This document shows positions 9,000 through 16,390 of a DNA stretch of 38,623 nt, in pieces (positions within the stretch are counted from its first letter, which is position 1; every line of letters starts with the position of its first letter). Position numbers and translations under genes: made by a program. The notes beneath the pieces were generated by a model that worked only from the letters and a program-made list of their open reading frames with translations, was not told the origin of the DNA and did no database searches. Source of the stretch: Clostridia bacterium (GTDB lineage: Bacteria > Bacillota > Clostridia > Christensenellales > CAG-138); contig JAFWVQ010000033.1 in assembly GCA_017523925.1 (NCBI GenBank), positions 1 to 38,623 of the forward strand. The letters are read 5' to 3'.

Positions 9000-9028
9000 A
9001 TTATCCCATATCAGCAAAATTTTGTCAA
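9000..9028 (-). promoter_or_regulatory. Sigma-A promoter of the VWA-dockerin gene
   Basis: On the minus strand: TTGACA (9028-9023), a 17-bp spacer and GATAAT (9005-9000), with an extended -10 TG at 9008-9007. The start site would lie about 78 nt upstream of the ATG at 8915. Confidence 0.8.
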
Positions 9029-9035
9029 TACCCAA

Positions 9036-9046
9036 ATAAGCATTGT
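9036..9046 (-). promoter_or_regulatory. Shared upstream element ACAATGCTTAT, copy 1
   Basis: The 11-mer ACAATGCTTAT lies on the minus strand 8 bp upstream of the -35 of the VWA-dockerin promoter. An identical 11-mer sits upstream of the paralogous M30-dockerin gene (15146-15156, same orientation). A shared operator is possible; chance is not excluded. Confidence 0.3.
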
Positions 9047-9306
9047 GTAATACAGTGATATTGTTAATTTAATTGATTTTACATATTACATTAGGCCATT
9101 TAAGCCTGTTTGATGGGTGCAGATTGTTGCTCGTTTTGGATAATTAAGCCGGTGTTTTGCCGATCGCGGATAGTTTTTATTATAGCACGAAATATAAATG
9201 GCACAAACTTCGGCCCGCGCTCATTCGTAAAGGCAAAATCCGCACGAACGGACTTTTTCATTATATTTAATATAATTTCATTCCATCTTCCCTTTCAATA
9301 ACAGAA

Positions 9307-9344
9307 TCGGCCTGCTCACCCGCGTTTTGCGGTAAGCAAGCCGA
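9307..9344 (-). terminator. Interrupted hairpin after the ArsR-like gene
   Basis: A segmented stem: TCGGC/GCCGA, TGCTT/GAGCA and CCGC/GCGG, separated by small mismatches and capped by AAAAC on the minus strand. There is no clear T run, so it is a weak terminator candidate. The surrounding 9047-9418 is AT-rich and non-coding, with a possible extra minus-strand -10 (TATAAT, 9184-9179). Confidence 0.35.
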
Positions 9345-9418
9345 CTCATCAGCAGATATTTTCACTCTTTATCTGTTCGTGTTACGGTTTTCGGCGAATG
9401 AATAATGTTCAAGGCTAA

Positions 9419-10564
9419 TCAGTCATTCGGTTTTGACAGGATCGATTTATATCCGGACAAAGCGGCGTCGACGACCGCAAGGTCAAGCTCGTAATAAATA
9501 CGCCTGTCCAGCCTTTCCCTATTTACAAGTTTCGCTTCATGCAGCGTTTGAAGATGCCGTGAAACCACGCTCGCATTCATATTGAGTTTTTGAGCGACCG
9601 AAGAGATATAGTCCTTCCCCTTAGAGAGTACTTCAAGGATCGAAGTGTTGACAGGATTGGAAAGAAGCTGCATGATCAAACCGATATTGTCGGTTTGGGT
9701 CTCAACTGCTCCGCTTACAAACTCCGGATGCACGGCGGCGCCCAAGCAAACGTTTATCATTTCCGACTGCGCAGCGTTTTCATAAGTATCTTCATAGCCC
9801 CACCATACTTCGTTGAAGTAGAAAAGGCTCACGACCGCATTCAGAGGCATGGATTCAAGTATCTTCGCATCAATGCGGGTCAGCCTGCTGAATACTTGCG
9901 AAGGCATTATTCTGAATCTGTACTCCCAACTGTCGGTAAGCATGGTATAATATGGCATTAGCCTCGGCATATGCCGCACCAAGCTCCTGCAATATGGGCG
10001 AAGCAGATCGGCAAGTTTGTCGATGTAATCATCAGATCTGTCAATCGCTCTGAAGGCATTCATTTTCACCTCCACGGGGCAGTCCATTTGGTAAACATTC
10101 TCAAAAAGTGATTTTTCAAGCTCGCTGCTTGCACTTTCAAGCTGTATTCCGTTTGAAGATATATTGAGCAATCCCAGCTTCCCTTCCCTTATTTTGCGCC
10201 AACGCTGTTTCGTTTCCTCAACAGATGAGTCAAAATCGCTGCTGCCAAGGCCGGAAAGGGAAAGGAAGAGCAATCTCGCAACATTGTTCACTCTGTTCGG
10301 GTGCTCCTTGTCGAATGGCTTAAAGAAAAACTCGAATTTCGCTCTTTTATTCGAATTGAATTTTCCGCAAATGTCATCGGACACCTGATCGGCAAGATCG
10401 GCATTGATTTCGAGCGTGCTGATCTGTTGTTTAGAGAGCACGGAATCGAAACGGCTTATGAGTCTTTTCGCGGTTTCAGCGTATGACTTGCCGTCGTAGC
10501 GATTGCTAACCATCGCCAAGGTCTCATACAGCATGTTCGGTTCTTTAACCATGTTCACTAACAA
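9419..10564 (-). CDS. Winged-helix (ArsR-type) regulator with large uncharacterised N-terminal region
   Basis: About 381 residues. The last ~80 form an ArsR/HTH_20-like winged helix: LLSNPVNTSILEVLSKG, then SVAQKLNMNASVVSRHLQTLHEAKLVNRERLDRRIYYEL, where 'VVSRHLQTL' is the recognition helix. The ~290 residues before it are helical, contain no catalytic motif I know and have no membrane segment. Start choice: the frame stays open upstream into the dockerin of the previous gene, but the best site is TTG at 10564, with GAGGG (10576-10572) 7 nt ahead. This also places the hairpin 10607-10655 between the genes. It lies directly downstream of the M30-dockerin gene on the same strand. It may regulate the dockerin genes, but that is inference. 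Confidence 0.7.
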   Translation of the reverse strand: MLVNMVKEPNMLYETLAMVSNRYDGKSYAETAKRLISRFDSVLSKQQISTLEINADLADQVSDDICGKFNSNKRAKFEFFFKPFDKEHPNRVNNVARLLFLSLSGLGSSDFDSSVEETKQRWRKIREGKLGLLNISSNGIQLESASSELEKSLFENVYQMDCPVEVKMNAFRAIDRSDDYIDKLADLLRPYCRSLVRHMPRLMPYYTMLTDSWEYRFRIMPSQVFSRLTRIDAKILESMPLNAVVSLFYFNEVWWGYEDTYENAAQSEMINVCLGAAVHPEFVSGAVETQTDNIGLIMQLLSNPVNTSILEVLSKGKDYISSVAQKLNMNASVVSRHLQTLHEAKLVNRERLDRRIYYELDLAVVDAALSGYKSILSKPND

Positions 10565-10599
10565 AGCTATACCCTCGCTTTTGCTTATTTCTTTAGAGT

Positions 10600-10655
10600 C
10601 AAACAAATCCGGTGCAGTCCGTTTAAGGAGGTAGGTAAAAGGTCCTGCACCGGAT
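10600..10655 (-). terminator. Terminator of the M30-dockerin gene
   Basis: A perfect 11-bp inverted repeat (10607-10617 with 10645-10655, arms ATCCGGTGCAG/CTGCACCGGAT) has a 27-nt loop. On the minus strand it is followed by TTGTTT. It lies 25 nt past the stop at 10680 and ahead of the TTG start of the next gene. Confidence 0.6.
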
Positions 10656-10679
10656 GTTGTTTGTGCAGTTTGGGACCGA

Positions 10680-13600
10680 TCAACCAATACGCAGCGACAT
10701 TCGCAGTATCTCAACCGCGTCCGCCAGGTTGACCGCTCCGTTTTTGTCAACATCGGCGCAGTACGTTGCGTACAGACCGAGTGTCGACTGGCCCAAGGCG
10801 CTTCGCATAACAATAAGTGCGTCCATTACCGTAACGAGCCTATCGCGGTCGGCATCACCCGATACCCCACAGTATACAGCATCAACGAATTCCGTCAAGT
10901 CCACCGGGGCAACGATTCGAGGGATCGAACGGGCCCTTAGCTCCATATATGGGATAAGTTTTACATTTACTATGGAGAGCATCGCGGACTCTCTGTCCTC
11001 ATCCGCAGCAACGCAGGATATCGTTACGCGTTCATTCCATGCCTTTGAAGTGATGTCGTAATACATTTCCGTTGCGTGCCGGATGACCAGCGTTTCGCCG
11101 TTTTCATCAAGCAGGGGCTCCCCGTTCACCAAGACGATAACGCCTTTTCCGGTGGGAGACTTCAAGCTGATATGCACCGCCTGATATTCGCCTTCTATTT
11201 TGAATGCGGCAGCACGGTTCGGCTCAAGATAAACCTCATTGTTCGGGCTTATCATATCATAGGCTATCGGGAGCACGGGTTCGGGCTCAGCCGTATCAAT
11301 GCTGTAATATGCCATCGTCTCATCAACATTACCCGGTTCGAGGAGCGCTCTCGCCTGCTTGAAGATGGGGCCGAACTCCGCTGCTTCCATATAGGCAAAA
11401 ACTTCATGGTCGCCAAGCGGATTATACACCCTTATCGCATCGATGTAAGTTTTGAATTCCCCGCGTCCTCTGAGATCAAAGATAGCTTCGCCGGAAACCG
11501 AATCAAATCTGTATTTGACCTTTGCAACACCGGGAATCGGCATTGGGCGCTGAGCATCGAAATAAGGCAGATACACGCTTGAGATAAGCACCTTATACCT
11601 GCCGTACTCAAGCCCATCATAATGGAACACGGGAATCTGGTTGAGTTCACGATTAAAACCGGTATAAGTCAAAACATGAATACTGTTTGGCCCGGTGAAG
11701 GTGTACTCTTTATCAGCGGGAACTATATTCAGAACGAGTATGCCGCTGTCGGGAGCGCATCTGCTTATGATGTCGATGCCGGTGCCTTCGAATTCAAATG
11801 TCAGCATCGGCCAAGCAGCACCGTCGTTATTCAGGATCCTGCTGTACAGCTCACTTGTGACGGTTACGCAGTGCGCGGAACCGTTGCTGAACACGGAATC
11901 GTCCGCATAAGAGCTGTCGTATCCGTAGCGACTGTTTTCCATGGACTGAATGTTGGGGCTGCTGTCGAGCTCGGAATCGGTCATCCATACTGCACTTTCA
12001 GAGCCGTCCTCATAGCCGATCGAAGCGAGATCGTCCTCATAGAGCACGGTGGTTGCCGGCAGATACAGCACGCGGCACCATTCGTATTCGCCCGTTGCGA
12101 GTTTGAGCAGCGCTGTCACAACCTGACCGTCGCCCACTATGGCGCGGGGCTCAAAGGCTATGTGATTGCCGCTTCTGCCAGACACAATCGAAGCGCGGAA
12201 AAACTCATTCTCGAACTCTTGCCGGGAAGTAACTTTATTAAACTCTTCCTCAAGCGAGATAATCTCGGCAATATGATCAACACCGAAGAACGCGGAAGAG
12301 CTCGGAGCCATCATGCTAACGCCGAAGTCATAGCAGAATTCAAGCTGGCGAACATACTCCCAAGCTTCGGGGAATCTTGCATCGGCGAGCCCATCGCCGT
12401 CGATATCGGCGGTGTCAAGCTCCGCCGTTTCGCTCGGATACAGTCCGGATACGGAGCCGTAGGGATCAAACGGGGTCAAATCGCCCGCATCGGGCATAAG
12501 GCGGATGTTCTTAATGGTAATCTCAAGCTTTTTGCCGCCCCGATCATACTTGCTGTTGTACCAGCATTTGTATGCCGAGTAGTCAAAGCCACGGGCGGTG
12601 ATAATGCCGGTGTCGGGATGAACGCTGACGTTGAATCCGTTGCTGCTTTGGCTAAGCGGGATTCCGTTTGCGGAGAACTGCAGCGTTCCGTCCTGTGCTT
12701 TGCCGATGCAGTTGTATGTTTTAGCGGTAATATCTTGGGAAGCAACGTTCTGCAGGCCAAAGAACATCGAAACATATTGACGCATCACGCTGGAGCTGTC
12801 GTAACCGTCCGTCAAAGCATACATCTTCAGCGTAAGAGTATATGTGCCGTCCGACTGAAGCTCGAGCGATTTATCCATCACCAGCGCCTTCTTCGGCTCG
12901 GGAGTGGGTGTCGGCGTCGGCGTCGGTGTGGGAGTTGCGGAAGCGGCAACCGTTACCGTCAGATTCGGAAACTGCGCGTCCGCACGGCCGTCCCCATCAA
13001 TATCCGCGGTATCGAGCGCAGCTGAAGCGGCAGTGAACAGACCGGATATCTCGTTTCGATTTTCAACATTAACAACGCCGCTTACCCCGGGGTTTGCCGC
13101 AATATTCTTTATGGTGATAACAAGCTTTCTGCCGCCGCAATCGCCGGAATGATTGTACCAGCACTTGTTTGCGGAATAGTCATAGCCGGTTGCTGAGATA
13201 AGACCGCTCGTCGTATTCAGCTCGACTCGCAGGCCGTTTGACGACTGATGACCGATGGTTACGCCGTTGTTTGAAAATGTAAGTTTTCCGTCCGCGCCCT
13301 TACCGGTGCACTCATAGGTTTTCGCGGAAACATCATAGCTTAAATACAGACCTTGCAGGCTGAACGCGCTTGACATATAGTGGCGCATGACCGAGTTCGC
13401 TCCGTAACCGTCACCCATGGCGTACATGCTGAGTGTCAAAGTGTATTTTCCATTGCTCTGCAGCTCGAAGGATTTATCGAGCACCACCGACGGCACCGGG
13501 GCAGCGGTGTTGTCTACCTTTATTCCAATGTATCTCAGGCCGCTGTCGGCATCGCGCGGCGGCACATAGTTTCCACCGATCGGCTTTACGGTTATCGCAC

Positions 13601-15008
13601 CGCCTCCGCCGATGTTTGCGCTTGTTTTCCCGTAAACGATCGGGCCAAGCAAGTTATAGAAGTTCTGAACGCCATAGTATTGCGACGGGTCGTAGCCTTC
13701 CTGCATCTTGAAGGCGTATCTTCCGCCGTAAACGTCCTGTGTGGTATTGGCAGCAAGGGCGATACGGAATCGTTCGATGAAGTCCGTCCATTCCTCTCCC
13801 ATTGTTGCATATTTGAACGCGGTAAACACGTCATAGCCTTTATCGCGCATCGCCTTCGTGATCCTGAAAAACAACTCGTTTCCGTACTGGCTGTATATGA
13901 ATTGGCAGAGCAGAAATGCCTGCGCATAATACTTCAGATCCGCCTGGGACCACGAATAGAGTGATCCGCCGTTATGCGCAGGGTAATCGCTTGCGGCGGT
14001 AAACTCGGCGGGCGGATTGTTCATCTCGGATGGAGGATAGTAGGAATGCTGCGTCCAAAGCGGAATATAGGTGCTCGCTTTGTGGCCGGGGTAAAACATT
14101 TCCTCAACGCAGGTGCTTGTGCCCTCGTTGAACCATTTGGGTTCAGCGGTTCCGGTTACAGCGTAATAGATAAGATGCTGATATTCGTGCATCATAGTGC
14201 TGAACGAAGCCGATGGCGAGTTCTGGGCCGTTGTGCTGTTCATATGAAGGCACGGACGCCTGTTGTGGATGTAATCATTCACCCAATGGTATCCTTGAGC
14301 CCCTGTTACATTGTAATATAGCAGGTTGACTCGCCCGTCGCCGTCCTCACCATTGTTATGCACGCCGAATTTTGAAGTCATCGGCTCATATTTTGCATCG
14401 AATTCAGACGCAATATTGGCTGCAATCGTTGGGTTATTCAGCGCTCCGTGATTGGCTGTGGTCGATGTCGTGGTCCATACATAGCAGTGCTCACCCTTTG
14501 CGATCACCTTGAACTGATAGTACGCCGCAGTCGGGAAAGGACTGTAATGCTCAATATAAAAGTTTGAAGTGTCGCCAACATTGAAGCTGAGCGGTGATTT
14601 ATCCTTGCTTTGCTCGACGGATTCAAAATAATCAGACAAATCAATGCCGTCGTTAAGAGATAAGTTCCTGCAGACATCGCAGCAAGAGTCATCGTGCGCA
14701 TCTGCGCTGCCATTATCATGAACATCTCCACCTTCGCTCTCATCGGTATCGGTAATGATAATGATTCCGCCGTCATCCTCTGCTTCAATAAGTCCCTCCA
14801 TATTTCCCGTGTACTTTGAAGGGAACTCTGCGGTGGAAGGGTTGTAGATAACGACATAATCTCCGTCAAATCCGCCGCTCGGGTCGCGGTCGATCATAAC
14901 ATTGTTGTTGATCGTCCTTGATCCCACATCGTTGTCGGCCACAACGACATTGGGTGCCAAAGACAGCAGCACGGCGATCACAAGGATCATAGAAACGATT
15001 TTTCTCAT
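10680..15008 (-). CDS. Secreted M30-like (hyicolysin) metallopeptidase with repeats and C-terminal dockerin
   Basis: 1442 residues, with AAGGAGT about 6 nt upstream of the ATG. A signal peptide spans about residues 1-24. The catalytic region (~140-430) has the zinc motif HEYQH at 274-278 and WFNEG with Glu295 as the likely third ligand, the gluzincin arrangement of the M30 family. Then come two tandem ~130-residue beta modules (about 510-640 and 710-845), each ending in a DIDGDGxADAxFP calcium-binding-like segment and separated by a TPTPTP linker. A long region follows that is homologous to the VWA protein at 4500-8915. The last ~58 residues are a type I dockerin (GDADRDRLVTVMDAL and ADVDKNGAVNLADAV). 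It should act outside the cell, docked to a cohesin scaffold. Neighbours: the ArsR-like gene downstream and the mobile element upstream. Confidence 0.85.
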   Translation of the reverse strand: MRKIVSMILVIAVLLSLAPNVVVADNDVGSRTINNNVMIDRDPSGGFDGDYVVIYNPSTAEFPSKYTGNMEGLIEAEDDGGIIIITDTDESEGGDVHDNGSADAHDDSCCDVCRNLSLNDGIDLSDYFESVEQSKDKSPLSFNVGDTSNFYIEHYSPFPTAAYYQFKVIAKGEHCYVWTTTSTTANHGALNNPTIAANIASEFDAKYEPMTSKFGVHNNGEDGDGRVNLLYYNVTGAQGYHWVNDYIHNRRPCLHMNSTTAQNSPSASFSTMMHEYQHLIYYAVTGTAEPKWFNEGTSTCVEEMFYPGHKASTYIPLWTQHSYYPPSEMNNPPAEFTAASDYPAHNGGSLYSWSQADLKYYAQAFLLCQFIYSQYGNELFFRITKAMRDKGYDVFTAFKYATMGEEWTDFIERFRIALAANTTQDVYGGRYAFKMQEGYDPSQYYGVQNFYNLLGPIVYGKTSANIGGGGAITVKPIGGNYVPPRDADSGLRYIGIKVDNTAAPVPSVVLDKSFELQSNGKYTLTLSMYAMGDGYGANSVMRHYMSSAFSLQGLYLSYDVSAKTYECTGKGADGKLTFSNNGVTIGHQSSNGLRVELNTTSGLISATGYDYSANKCWYNHSGDCGGRKLVITIKNIAANPGVSGVVNVENRNEISGLFTAASAALDTADIDGDGRADAQFPNLTVTVAASATPTPTPTPTPTPEPKKALVMDKSLELQSDGTYTLTLKMYALTDGYDSSSVMRQYVSMFFGLQNVASQDITAKTYNCIGKAQDGTLQFSANGIPLSQSSNGFNVSVHPDTGIITARGFDYSAYKCWYNSKYDRGGKKLEITIKNIRLMPDAGDLTPFDPYGSVSGLYPSETAELDTADIDGDGLADARFPEAWEYVRQLEFCYDFGVSMMAPSSSAFFGVDHIAEIISLEEEFNKVTSRQEFENEFFRASIVSGRSGNHIAFEPRAIVGDGQVVTALLKLATGEYEWCRVLYLPATTVLYEDDLASIGYEDGSESAVWMTDSELDSSPNIQSMENSRYGYDSSYADDSVFSNGSAHCVTVTSELYSRILNNDGAAWPMLTFEFEGTGIDIISRCAPDSGILVLNIVPADKEYTFTGPNSIHVLTYTGFNRELNQIPVFHYDGLEYGRYKVLISSVYLPYFDAQRPMPIPGVAKVKYRFDSVSGEAIFDLRGRGEFKTYIDAIRVYNPLGDHEVFAYMEAAEFGPIFKQARALLEPGNVDETMAYYSIDTAEPEPVLPIAYDMISPNNEVYLEPNRAAAFKIEGEYQAVHISLKSPTGKGVIVLVNGEPLLDENGETLVIRHATEMYYDITSKAWNERVTISCVAADEDRESAMLSIVNVKLIPYMELRARSIPRIVAPVDLTEFVDAVYCGVSGDADRDRLVTVMDALIVMRSALGQSTLGLYATYCADVDKNGAVNLADAVEILRMSLRIG

Positions 15009-15080
15009 ACCTTACTCCTTTTGAAATAATTATTTATGTGCATTACGCCGCTATGGAAAATGAATGACGCTGAGTCGCTG

Positions 15081-15110
15081 TGATCCGGGCAATAACCGTT
15101 ATCCGGATCA
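15081..15110. promoter_or_regulatory. 30-bp dyad upstream of the M30-dockerin gene
   Basis: TGATCCGG (15081-15088) and CCGGATCA (15103-15110) form an 8-bp inverted repeat. It encloses AATAACCGTTAT, itself nearly palindromic. It lies about 75 bp upstream of the ATG at 15008, where an operator would be expected. No clear promoter could be fixed in 15009-15080. Confidence 0.4.
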
Positions 15111-15145
15111 GCAGCCGGTATTGACATCGCATAAGCTCCAAAAAG

Positions 15146-15156
15146 ATAAGCATTGT
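15146..15156 (-). promoter_or_regulatory. Shared upstream element ACAATGCTTAT, copy 2
   Basis: Identical 11-mer to 9036-9046 in the same orientation relative to its gene, about 140 bp upstream of the M30-dockerin start. The two genes are paralogous, so common ancestry or common control could both explain it. Confidence 0.3.
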
Positions 15157-15197
15157 ATGCAAAAAATAACGACCAAAGACCTGCTTGCCAACCTTAG

Positions 15198-15240
15198 ACA
15201 CTCCTGTTATTGAAACGATTCGTAATAAAAACAGGGGTGT
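15198..15240. terminator. Terminator-like hairpin at the left edge of the mobile element
   Basis: ACACTCCTGTT (15198-15208) pairs with AACAGGGGTGT (15230-15240), 11 bp with one G-T. The 21-nt loop carries extra TATT/AATA pairing. Only two T follow. It may insulate the M30 gene from the element. Bases 15241-15465 show nothing recognisable. Confidence 0.4.
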
Positions 15241-15465
15241 TTCGCGCCAAGTTATGCAAATTTTGCATAATCATTATCCAATTTCAGCAATGTCAGTATA
15301 ACATCTAAGCAAACCCCGTTCAAGACCATTAAACGCGGACTTGCAAATATATTTAACTTTCATCGTTGTTCCGTATTCTGCGCTCTTTTCACACGAAAGC
15401 ATTTCCGCACTCGCGCCACTAACCCCGAGCCGCTTCAATACGGGCTGCGCACCGCTGCATATAAA

Positions 15466-15540
15466 TATGGGGTTCAAGGGCTTGCCCTCGCAAGCGGCGT
15501 TTGGGTATAAAAACGCGATGCTTGCAAGGACAATTAACCT
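15466..15540 (-). repeat. Inverted copy A of the mobC-upstream hairpin element
   Basis: On the minus strand this 75-nt stretch matches 16274-16348 (plus strand) at most positions, beginning AGGTTAATTGTCC and ending CCCTTGAACCCCATA. It folds as CCTTGCAAG (15529-15521) with CTTGCGAGG (15494-15486), enclosing GCGTTT (15516-15511) with AAACGC (15502-15497). The inner stem differs from copy B by two compensatory changes. The reading frame through it (15274-15573, minus) has no ribosome binding site and is judged non-coding. Confidence 0.65.
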
Positions 15541-15608
15541 GTGTGCAAGGGCTTTATTCGCTCGTTTGGTCAATCTCTTGATTTTAGAAAATAATTTTTA
15601 ATATTCTC

Positions 15609-15637
15609 TTGACAAGATAGTTCTTTGTGTGTATAAT
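15609..15637 (+). promoter_or_regulatory. Perfect consensus sigma-A promoter
   Basis: TTGACA (15609-15614), a 17-bp spacer and TATAAT (15632-15637). It drives the zinc-ribbon gene and the tandem RNA motif as far as the terminator at 16080-16150. Confidence 0.9.
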
Positions 15638-15709
15638 ACCCATACAGGAGAAATCATCCGTTTGTTTGCAGGAAGGAAAACAAGGAATATACGCAAGGAG
15701 AATGGTTAG

Positions 15710-15895
15710 ATGGCAAACGGAAATTGGATCGAGCGGCGCTGGTACTGCCCTATCTGCGGGCATTTGGTTATCGGCAATGAGAATAAGCTCGGTGTTACAA
15801 AAACGAGGTGCAGGAGCTGCAAGGTGTTTATACTCCGCAGGCGGAAGAATAAGCATTGGTGCATATACGAGCTGTGCCATTCGGAAGAGTTTTAG
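15710..15895 (+). CDS. Small zinc-ribbon protein
   Basis: 61 residues. AAGGAG at 15695-15700 is 9 nt from the ATG, and a perfect promoter lies 70 bp upstream. The pattern CPICG (residues 13-17) followed by TRCRSC (32-37) gives a four-cysteine zinc ribbon, with a basic stretch (RRRKNK) after it; two more Cys sit near the end. It resembles Com-like or Cys-rich KTR zinc ribbons carried by phages and conjugative elements, which bind RNA or DNA. The precise family is uncertain. The same transcript would continue into the tandem RNA motif. Confidence 0.7.
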   Translation: MANGNWIERRWYCPICGHLVIGNENKLGVTKTRCRSCKVFILRRRKNKHWCIYELCHSEEF

Positions 15896-15926
15896 CGCAG
15901 CAGACAATTAAATAACTTTCTGGCAT

Positions 15927-16052
15927 AACGACGGGCAGGCAGTGGATGAGAAGCCTCGTAAGGCCTGTTCCAGGTCATATGTCAAACTTATCTTGAAACC
16001 GGAAACGACGGGCGGGCACGGATGAGAAGCCTAATAAGCCCCGTACCAGGTC
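15927..16052 (+). ncRNA. Tandem structured RNA motif (two copies), possible riboswitch-like element
   Basis: Two ~50-nt copies, at 15927-15977 and 16004-16052, spaced 77 nt apart. Copy 1: outer stem ACGGGC (15931-15936) with GCCTGT (15963-15968), inner AGGC (15937-15940) with GCCT (15953-15956). Copy 2: ACGGG (16008-16012) with CCCGT (16040-16044), inner GGGC (16014-16017) with GCCT (16029-16032). Paired positions change consistently (A-T to G-T; G-T to G-C) while the loop GGATGAGAA and the flank CCAGGTCA stay constant. It is followed within 30 nt by an intrinsic terminator and then a strong ribosome binding site, the layout of a transcriptional riboswitch. I do not recognise the class. Confidence 0.55.
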
Positions 16053-16079
16053 ACTTCGGTACCAGCGTTCATTTGAATT

Positions 16080-16150
16080 ATGCCGCTGACAGGATACTCA
16101 TGGAGAGTGATCTCCGTGTGTCTTTCCTGTTGGCGGCATTTTTCTTTTAT
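16080..16150 (+). terminator. Strong intrinsic terminator behind the tandem RNA motif
   Basis: A 15-bp stem (16080-16094 with 16125-16139) contains two G-T wobbles. The loop carries a second hairpin GGAGA/TCTCC (16102-16106 with 16111-16115). A T-rich run TTTTTTCTTTTAT follows. This could be the expression platform of the upstream motif. Confidence 0.85.
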
Positions 16151-16160
16151 TAACACATAA

Positions 16161-16188
16161 GGAGGAAATGCCCATGAAAGAACCGTGA
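16161..16188 (+). pseudogene. Ribosome binding site and start codon of a lost gene (MPMKEP, stop)
   Basis: GGAGG (16161-16165) is followed by ATG at 16168, but the frame reads MPMKEP and stops at 16186-16188. The site has a full translation start with nothing behind it, directly after the RNA motif and terminator. The original gene was probably replaced or displaced. It is immediately followed by two copies of the 15-mer GTGAATATGTGTCCG (16185-16199 and 16207-16221). Confidence 0.4.
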
Positions 16189-16233
16189 ATATGTGTCCGA
16201 GGAACAGTGAATATGTGTCCGCGCGCAAGCATC

Positions 16234-16253
16234 GCCTTTGTCATGACAAAGGC
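16234..16253. repeat. Perfect 20-bp palindrome upstream of mobC
   Basis: GCCTTTGTCA followed by its exact reverse complement TGACAAAGGC. It lies 138 bp before mobC, between the 15-mer repeats and hairpin element B. It could be a MobC or relaxosome binding site, or an operator. Confidence 0.6.
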
Positions 16254-16273
16254 AGCCATGCCCGCTCGGACGA

Positions 16274-16348
16274 AGGTTGATCGTCCTTGCAAGCATGGGA
16301 TTTGTATCCCCAAATCCGCTTGCAAAGGCGAAGCCCTTGAACCCTATG
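16274..16348 (+). repeat. Copy B of the mobC-upstream hairpin element (possible oriT component)
   Basis: Counterpart of 15466-15540 in inverted orientation. It folds as TTGCAAG (16287-16293) with CTTGCAA (16319-16325), enclosing GGATTT (16298-16303) with AAATCC (16312-16317) and an 8-nt loop. It lies 43-117 bp upstream of mobC, where oriT or a mobilization RNA is usual. A spurious reading frame across it (...IVLASMGFVSPNPLAKAKPLNP) should not be taken as a protein. Confidence 0.6.
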
Positions 16349-16390
16349 CCGCTCAACGGGAGAAACAATGATTATAACGAGGAGGATAAA

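Noticed and set aside
11622..13025. 467-residue plus-strand frame
   Set aside because: Antisense to the M30-dockerin gene with no start signals or domain.
15274..15573. Minus-strand 99-residue frame with ...RLIVLASIAFLYPNAACEGKPLNP...
   Set aside because: It runs through hairpin repeat copy A, has no ribosome binding site, and its similarity to the frame at 16277 is explained by the repeated structured DNA.
15927..16052. Glycine, guanidine or hammerhead-type RNA for the tandem motif
   Set aside because: The loop GGATGAGAA and the stem layout do not match the conserved cores of these classes as I know them.
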